Part shown: in pieces, positions 59,994 to 64,000 of the stretch
Position numbering within the stretch: position 1 is the stretch's first letter
Layout: every line of letters starts with the position of its first letter
Source of the DNA: Acidobacteriota bacterium
GTDB taxonomy: Bacteria; Acidobacteriota; Terriglobia; Terriglobales; SCQP01
Assembly (NCBI GenBank): GCA_027459505.1
Contig: DAIDIE010000016.1
Location: forward strand, 1-64,000
DNA: 64,000 bases
Direction: 5' to 3'
The notes under the pieces: generated by a model
Seen by the model: only the letters and a program-made list of their open reading frames with translations
Database searches by the model: none
Told to the model about the DNA's origin: nothing
Translations under genes and position numbers: made by a program

Positions 59994-60938
59994 CTAGCTC
60001 CCGGCCTGGCTTGCCCGGTGACCTGGCTGAGCCAGCCCGGAAACGCGAGCGCCCGCTCCCAGGGTTGTCTCTTCCGTGCACTCCAGGAAAGCCTGGGCCG
60101 CAAACGAGTGTTGGACACGCCGCCGCTGGACCAGGCGCAGCAGACGTTTCACGCGCAGTTCGCGAATCGCGACCGAGACCAAGCTGCCTCCCGCCAGTTC
60201 GTCCAGCACCGAGGAATGGGGTGCGAAGGCGATGCCCAATCCATCGCTGACCAGCTTCTTGATGCATTCAATGGTCGGCATTTCCAGGTCAATATGGAGC
60301 GGAATCTTGCGTTGCTGAAAAGCCTGCTCTATCAGGGCGCGGTATGGGGACTCCACGTTGTGAGCGATAAAACTCTGGGTACCAAGTTCACGCAGGGCAA
60401 TTTGTTTGCGATGCGCCAGCGGGTGCCGCGGATAGAGAATCAGGCTCAGCCAGTCTTCGTGGAGGGGCCGCGACTGGAGTTCCCGGTCGGCTGGCTCGTA
60501 GGAAATCACCCCGAAGTCCAGGTTGCCGGCCAGCAACTCGCCCGGAATCTGGCGGGACAGGCTGCGCCTCACTTCGACCTTGATCTTGGGGAAGCGTTGG
60601 CGGAAGTTCTCCACTAAGGGGAGCAAAAACAGAGCGGTGCTTTCGTTGGCGCCAATGGTGACCTTGCCGCGGCGCCGGTCGCGCAACTCGGTCAGCGCCA
60701 GGGCAATGTCGTCCTGCTGCTTCAGAATGCGCTCGGCCCGTTCGAATACCACGCGCCCGGCATCGGTGAGCGCCGGCTCCTTGCTGGAGCGATCCAGCAG
60801 GCGCGCGCCGCAATCCTGTTCCAGGCGGCGCACCGCCAATGACACCGCCGGCTGGCTGCGATGCAGCCGTTCGGCGGCGCGCGAAAAGCTGCGCTCGCGC
60901 AGCACGGTGACGAAGGTCTGCAGGTCGGCGAAGTTCAT
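59994..60938 (-). CDS. LysR-type transcriptional regulator
   Basis: A 314-residue regulator with the winged helix-turn-helix at the N-terminus (FVTVLRERSFSRAAERLHRSQPAVSLAVRRLEQ) and a periplasmic-binding-protein-like effector domain (KVTIGANESTALFLLP, DFGVISYEP, GLGIAFAPHS). The gene is divergent from leuA, with 89 bp between, so the classic LysR arrangement suggests control of leuA and of itself. The inducer may be a metabolite of the leucine pathway or of the sulfur or carbon supply. It is not CysB or LeuO by any feature that I can see. Confidence 0.92.
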   Translation of the reverse strand: MNFADLQTFVTVLRERSFSRAAERLHRSQPAVSLAVRRLEQDCGARLLDRSSKEPALTDAGRVVFERAERILKQQDDIALALTELRDRRRGKVTIGANESTALFLLPLVENFRQRFPKIKVEVRRSLSRQIPGELLAGNLDFGVISYEPADRELQSRPLHEDWLSLILYPRHPLAHRKQIALRELGTQSFIAHNVESPYRALIEQAFQQRKIPLHIDLEMPTIECIKKLVSDGLGIAFAPHSSVLDELAGGSLVSVAIRELRVKRLLRLVQRRRVQHSFAAQAFLECTEETTLGAGARVSGLAQPGHRASQAGS

Positions 60939-60940
60939 GT

Positions 60941-60980
60941 CTATAAATTTATCTTATGAATGCCCAAGAACTATAAATTT
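60941..60980. promoter_or_regulatory. Candidate LysR operator: paired CTATAAATTT boxes
   Basis: CTATAAATTT occurs at 60941-60950 and 60971-60980, exactly 30 bp apart (about three helical turns). The first extends into the palindrome ATAAATTTAT. Both lie between the LysR and leuA starts, where LysR-type proteins bind. Confidence 0.55.
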
Positions 60981-61027
60981 GACCGGCAGGTGACGGCGGC
61001 TCTACCCTGATCAAGGAGAAAACATTT

Positions 61028-62212
61028 ATGGCGGAAGCAATCCGGATCTTCGACACCACGCTGCGCGACGGCGAACAAGCCCCCGGTTTCAGCATGCAAC
61101 CGGCGGAAAAGCTGCGCATGGCGCATGCCCTGCAGGAGTTGGGGGTGGACGTGCTGGAGGCGGGCTTCCCGATTGCCTCGGAGGGCGATTTCGAAGGGGT
61201 GCGCACGGTGGCGCGCGAGTGCCGCGAGCTCAGTGTGGCGGGTTTGGCGCGGGCCGTGGAAGCCGATATTCGTCGCGCAGGCGAGGCTTTGCGCCCCGCC
61301 GCGCGACCGCGCATACATACCTTCATCGCGACCAGCGACATTCATCTGGAGCACAAGCTCAAAAAGAGCCGCGCCCAGGTGCTGGAGGATGCGGGTGCTG
61401 CTGTCCGCCTGGCGCGCCAATACACCGATGATGTGGAATTTTCCGCCGAAGATGCCACCCGCAGCGACCTCGATTATCTGGTCGAGGTGCTGAGCGCGGC
61501 GGTGGAAGCTGGCGCCAGCACTTTGAACATTCCCGACACGGTTGGCTATTGCGTGCCCTCCGAGTATGGGGCCTTGATTGCAGCTCTGCGCCAGCGGGTA
61601 CGTGGCGCGGAAAAGGTCATCTTCAGCGTGCACTGCCACAACGACCTCGGGCTGGCGGTGGCCAACTCGCTGGCCGCCGTGGCCGCCGGGGCGCGGCAGA
61701 TTGAATGCACCATCAACGGCATCGGCGAGCGAGCCGGCAATGCGGCACTGGAGGAGATCGTCATGGCCACGCGGGTGCGCCCCGATCAGCTTCCCTATCA
61801 CACGCGCATTGCGAGTGAAAAGCTTTATCCCACCAGTCAAATGTTGAGCGCCATTACGGGCGTGCAGGTGCAGCCCAATAAGGCCATCGTCGGCGCCAAC
61901 GCCTTTGCCCATGAAGCCGGCATTCACCAGGATGGCGTGCTCAAGTCGCCGCTGACCTACGAGATCATGACTCCGCAGACAGTAGGTCTGCCGCAAAACC
62001 AGTTGGTTTTAGGCAAGCACTCCGGCCGCCACGCTTTGCAGGCGCGGCTGCGCGCGCTTGGGTTTGAGCTGAGCCGTGAGCAGTTGCAGGCGGCCTATAA
62101 CCGTTTTAGCGCGGTTGCGGATCAGAAAAAGACAGTACGGGAAGACGATCTCCGCCTGATCGCCGAACAGGTTGGCGCCACCGTGGCGGAAAAGCCCGTG
62201 GCCGCGGTCTAG
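61028..62212 (+). CDS. leuA: 2-Isopropylmalate synthase catalytic form without the leucine regulatory domain
   Basis: A 394-residue enzyme that joins acetyl-CoA and 2-ketoisovalerate in leucine synthesis. [17 protein letters not shown] (metal and substrate site), [17 protein letters not shown] (metal-binding HCH) and [14 protein letters not shown] are all typical of Leu[16 protein letters not shown] and [10 protein letters not shown] follow. The usual C-terminal LeuA dimer/leucine-binding domain of roughly 120 residues is absent, as the family is normally about 510 residues. Homocitrate or citramalate synthase activity is an alternative. AAGGAG lies 9 bp before ATG. The LysR gene is divergent upstream. 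Confidence 0.85.
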   Translation: MAEAIRIFDTTLRDGEQAPGFSMQPAEKLRMAHALQELGVDVLEAGFPIASEGDFEGVRTVARECRELSVAGLARAVEADIRRAGEALRPAARPRIHTFIATSDIHLEHKLKKSRAQVLEDAGAAVRLARQYTDDVEFSAEDATRSDLDYLVEVLSAAVEAGASTLNIPDTVGYCVPSEYGALIAALRQRVRGAEKVIFSVHCHNDLGLAVANSLAAVAAGARQIECTINGIGERAGNAALEEIVMATRVRPDQLPYHTRIASEKLYPTSQMLSAITGVQVQPNKAIVGANAFAHEAGIHQDGVLKSPLTYEIMTPQTVGLPQNQLVLGKHSGRHALQARLRALGFELSREQLQAAYNRFSAVADQKKTVREDDLRLIAEQVGATVAEKPVAAV

Positions 62213-62222
62213 CATCCAATAA

Positions 62223-62243
62223 CCAGCGCTCCCCGGGCGCTGG
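62223..62243 (+). terminator. Hairpin between leuA and the cupin gene
   Basis: CCAGCGC and GCGCTGG arms around a 7-nt loop, followed after 9 bp by TTTT. It may be a terminator or an attenuator for the cupin gene. Confidence 0.4.
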
Positions 62244-62280
62244 TACGGGAGTTTTCGGTCCAGTTGCAGAGGAAGCTTCA

Positions 62281-62550
62281 ATGTCCGCGCAACATAGAAT
62301 CCACACCATCCATGGGCACTTCGAGCACCTTACGCCCGGCGAGCGTGTGGAGAAGACCGCCGAGCAGCGCACTATTGCCGCTGTGGTGCGGGGGCATCTG
62401 ACCCTGCGAGTCGCCCAGGAAGAGGTGGTTTTGCGCGCCAGTGACGCGGCCACCATTCCCGCCCGTTCTTCCTACGTCATTGAGGCCATGGAAGACAGCC
62501 TGATGTACCAGTACGAAGAGCCGGCGGAAGAAAGTCTCTGGGGCGTCTGA
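62281..62550 (+). CDS. Small single-domain cupin protein
   Basis: An 89-residue protein fitting one cupin beta-barrel: TIAAVVRGHLTLRVAQEEVVLRASDAATIPARSSYVIEAM. The metal-binding histidines of canonical cupins are not clearly present; His13 and His16 are near the N-terminus. It starts 68 bp after leuA and may share its transcript, but its role is unknown. Confidence 0.65.
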   Translation: MSAQHRIHTIHGHFEHLTPGERVEKTAEQRTIAAVVRGHLTLRVAQEEVVLRASDAATIPARSSYVIEAMEDSLMYQYEEPAEESLWGV

Positions 62551-62643
62551 CGGCTACTCGGGGATGAACCGAACAGCCACTTTGCTCATGCGGGGCTGCT
62601 CCGACGGCCTGCGTGCCCGCTACACTAGGCCGGGGGGTTGCTT

Positions 62644-63606
62644 ATGCGCATGCTCGTAACCGGTGGGGCGGGCTTCATCGGCTCGCATCTCGCCGACACC
62701 CTGTTGCAGAAAGGCGAACAGGTCGTTGTCGTTGATGACCTGAGTACCGGAGTTCGGCAGCAGGTCCCTCCGGGGGCAGTTTTTCATCACGGCGATCTCA
62801 CCGGGGCGTTGGACTGGGACCGGCTGCTGGGCGGCGTGGAAATAGTCTTTCACCTGGCCGCCATCGCTTCCGTACCACAGTCCTGGAACGATCCGATCCG
62901 CGCTCATCAGGTCAATACCACCGCCACGCTAGAACTACTGCGGCAGGCGAAAACTCATGGCGTGCGGCGAGTGGTATTGGCCTCCTCCGCCGCCGTCTAC
63001 GGCAGCGAGGGGCAGGTGCCTTGCCGGGAGGACGCGCTGCCCGCGCCCGAGAGTCCCTATGCCGCCGCTAAGCTGAATTGCGAGTCCCTGGCGCGTGTGT
63101 ATGCCCGCGCCGGTCAGGTCGAAACGGTGGCGCTGCGTTTTTTCAACGTGTACGGGCCACGGCAGAACCCAGCCTCGCCTTATAGCGGAGTGCTTTCGCG
63201 GTTCATTTCCTGTTTTCTGAGCGGACAATCGCCAACTATCTTCGGCGACGGTCTTCAGACGCGCGACTTCGTCTTCGTCGCTGACATCGTGGGCGCACTT
63301 TTGTTGGCCGCTCAGGCGCCGGTGGAGCGGGTAAACGGCCGTGCGTTCAATGCCGGCACCGGCAAGAGCGTGACATTAAAGGAAGTCCTGGAACTGCTGG
63401 AAGAGATCTTTGGGAGCGCCTTGCCTCCTCGATTTGCACCTGCGCAGGCCGGGGACGTGCGGCACTCGCGCGCGGAAACAACCGCGGCTCAGGCTGCTTT
63501 GGGTTTTTCCGCCTCTTGTGCCCTGCGGGACGGGTTGGTCTCGACTGTGCGCTGGATGCGCACGCACCCGGCTTCGGCGAGGAGCGCGCCCCTGGGGGGC
63601 CGCTAG
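62644..63606 (+). CDS. NAD-dependent nucleotide-sugar epimerase (GalE-like)
   Basis: A 320-residue short-chain dehydrogenase/reductase. The NAD-binding GGAGFIGSHLAD motif opens the protein, and VVVDDLSTG marks the ribose contact. The catalytic Ser and YxxxK are in VLASSAAVYGSEG and YAAAKLNCE. Family position fits UDP-glucose 4-epimerase or UDP-glucuronate epimerase. I chose ATG 62644, preceded by a GGGGGG ribosome site; TTG 62638 and ATG 62650 are also in frame. It likely supplies sugar nucleotides, together with the UDP-glucose dehydrogenase downstream. Confidence 0.88.
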   Translation: MRMLVTGGAGFIGSHLADTLLQKGEQVVVVDDLSTGVRQQVPPGAVFHHGDLTGALDWDRLLGGVEIVFHLAAIASVPQSWNDPIRAHQVNTTATLELLRQAKTHGVRRVVLASSAAVYGSEGQVPCREDALPAPESPYAAAKLNCESLARVYARAGQVETVALRFFNVYGPRQNPASPYSGVLSRFISCFLSGQSPTIFGDGLQTRDFVFVADIVGALLLAAQAPVERVNGRAFNAGTGKSVTLKEVLELLEEIFGSALPPRFAPAQAGDVRHSRAETTAAQAALGFSASCALRDGLVSTVRWMRTHPASARSAPLGGR

Positions 63607-63675
63607 GAGGAACGCGATTGCCGCTTTCGTTGACTCCATCGCACAACTCCCTCTAGAATCGAAATTTGCGTTTCT

Positions 63676-63752
63676 GGCGGCGTAGCTCAGCTGGTTAGAG
63701 CGAGGGTCTCATAATCCCTAGGTCAGTGGTTCGAGTCCACTCGCCGCCACCA
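63676..63752 (+). tRNA. Elongator tRNA-Met (anticodon CAT)
   Basis: The 77-nt sequence folds into a complete cloverleaf: acceptor arms GGCGGCG and CGCCGCC, D-arm with GCTC...GAGC, anticodon loop CTCATAA and T-loop TTCGAGT. The CCA end is encoded. G1-C72 pairing fits an elongator; a lysidine-modified tRNA-Ile with CAT cannot be fully excluded. Confidence 0.93.
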
Positions 63753-63899
63753 ATCCTCCTCCTCTCTTCTCTTGCAACAAACGGTTGCAGTCGCACGTGC
63801 ATCGTAGGTTTTGGAGTGGACGGGTGTCCACGTAGCCAAAGGGTGGATTCGCTTGCCAGAGGTGTGGTCGCCAGCTAAAGTGTTGGCCGAGGGGCTGTT

Positions 63900-64000
63900 A
63901 TGAAAATTTGTGTCATTGGTACCGGCTACGTCGGGCTGACCACCGGACCCTGTTTGGCCGCTTTGGGGCACGAGGTGATCTGCACCGATTGTGACAGCGC
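63900..64000 (+). CDS. UDP-glucose/GDP-mannose dehydrogenase, cut by the window edge
   Basis: Only 33 residues are visible: [30 protein letters not shown], which contains the GxGxxG NAD-binding motif of sugar-nucleotide 6-dehydrogenases. UDP-glucose dehydrogenase makes UDP-glucuronate for acidic polysaccharides, so it could serve the EPS pathway. The ATG follows the tRNA gene by about 147 bp. Confidence 0.85.
   Translation, partial: MKICVIGTGYVGLTTGPCLAALGHEVICTDCDS

Overview
The window is high-GC bacterial DNA, most likely from an acidobacterium (class Terriglobia or a relative). This is an inference from the mix of genes: an exosortase/EpsI exopolysaccharide locus, a secreted beta-propeller (SBBP-repeat) protein, a stand-alone M1 peptidase with HEAT-like repeats, secreted multi-Ig lipoproteins, and sigma-54 regulators. 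No rRNA or other species marker is present.

Left part (1-11.2 kb): the end of a sulfate-assimilation pair (cysH, then a cut cysC) with a structured leader, a sugar MFS transporter, a hybrid-looking membrane histidine kinase, an M1 aminopeptidase, a zinc-ribbon/DUF2007 protein, a retroviral-type aspartic protease and a Tat-exported transglutaminase-like protein.

Central part (11.3-47.9 kb): an exopolysaccharide (EPS) and PEP-CTERM surface locus. It opens with a histidine kinase/NtrC-type regulator pair and a PilZ (c-di-GMP receptor) gene. A REC-less sigma-54 activator follows. Next come export and assembly genes: Wza-like protein, outer-membrane barrel, Wzz, ExeA-like ATPase and CpsD kinase. 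The synthesis operon carries a priming sugar transferase, several glycosyltransferases, deacetylase, phosphodiesterase-like protein, nucleotidyltransferase-fold protein, methyltransferase, O-ligase/polymerase, glycoside-hydrolase-like protein and Wzx flippase. The locus ends with exosortase, EpsI, a PrsT-type TPR lipoprotein, an SBBP protein and a PEP-CTERM protein. Many genes overlap by 4 bp (ATGA), so translation is probably coupled.

The most striking signal is regulatory. The same sigma-54 motif, TGGC-N8-TGCA, lies in the correct orientation just upstream of the PilZ gene, the REC-less activator, the exosortase gene and the PEP-CTERM gene. Three of the four have TGCGCA hexamers about 80-185 bp further upstream, with five copies in 95 bp before the PEP-CTERM gene. 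This looks like one regulon tying polymer synthesis, export, protein sorting and a sorted substrate together.

Right part (48-64 kb): a 1367-residue lipoprotein with nine Ig-like repeats and a C-terminal domain paralogous to the glycoside-hydrolase-like protein of the EPS operon; ferrochelatase, a secreted nucleoside hydrolase, a single-domain response regulator, a giant GH13 protein, a divergent LysR/leuA pair with a candidate operator, a small cupin, a nucleotide-sugar epimerase, an elongator tRNA-Met and the start of a UDP-glucose dehydrogenase. The last two enzymes could feed sugar nucleotides to the EPS pathway.
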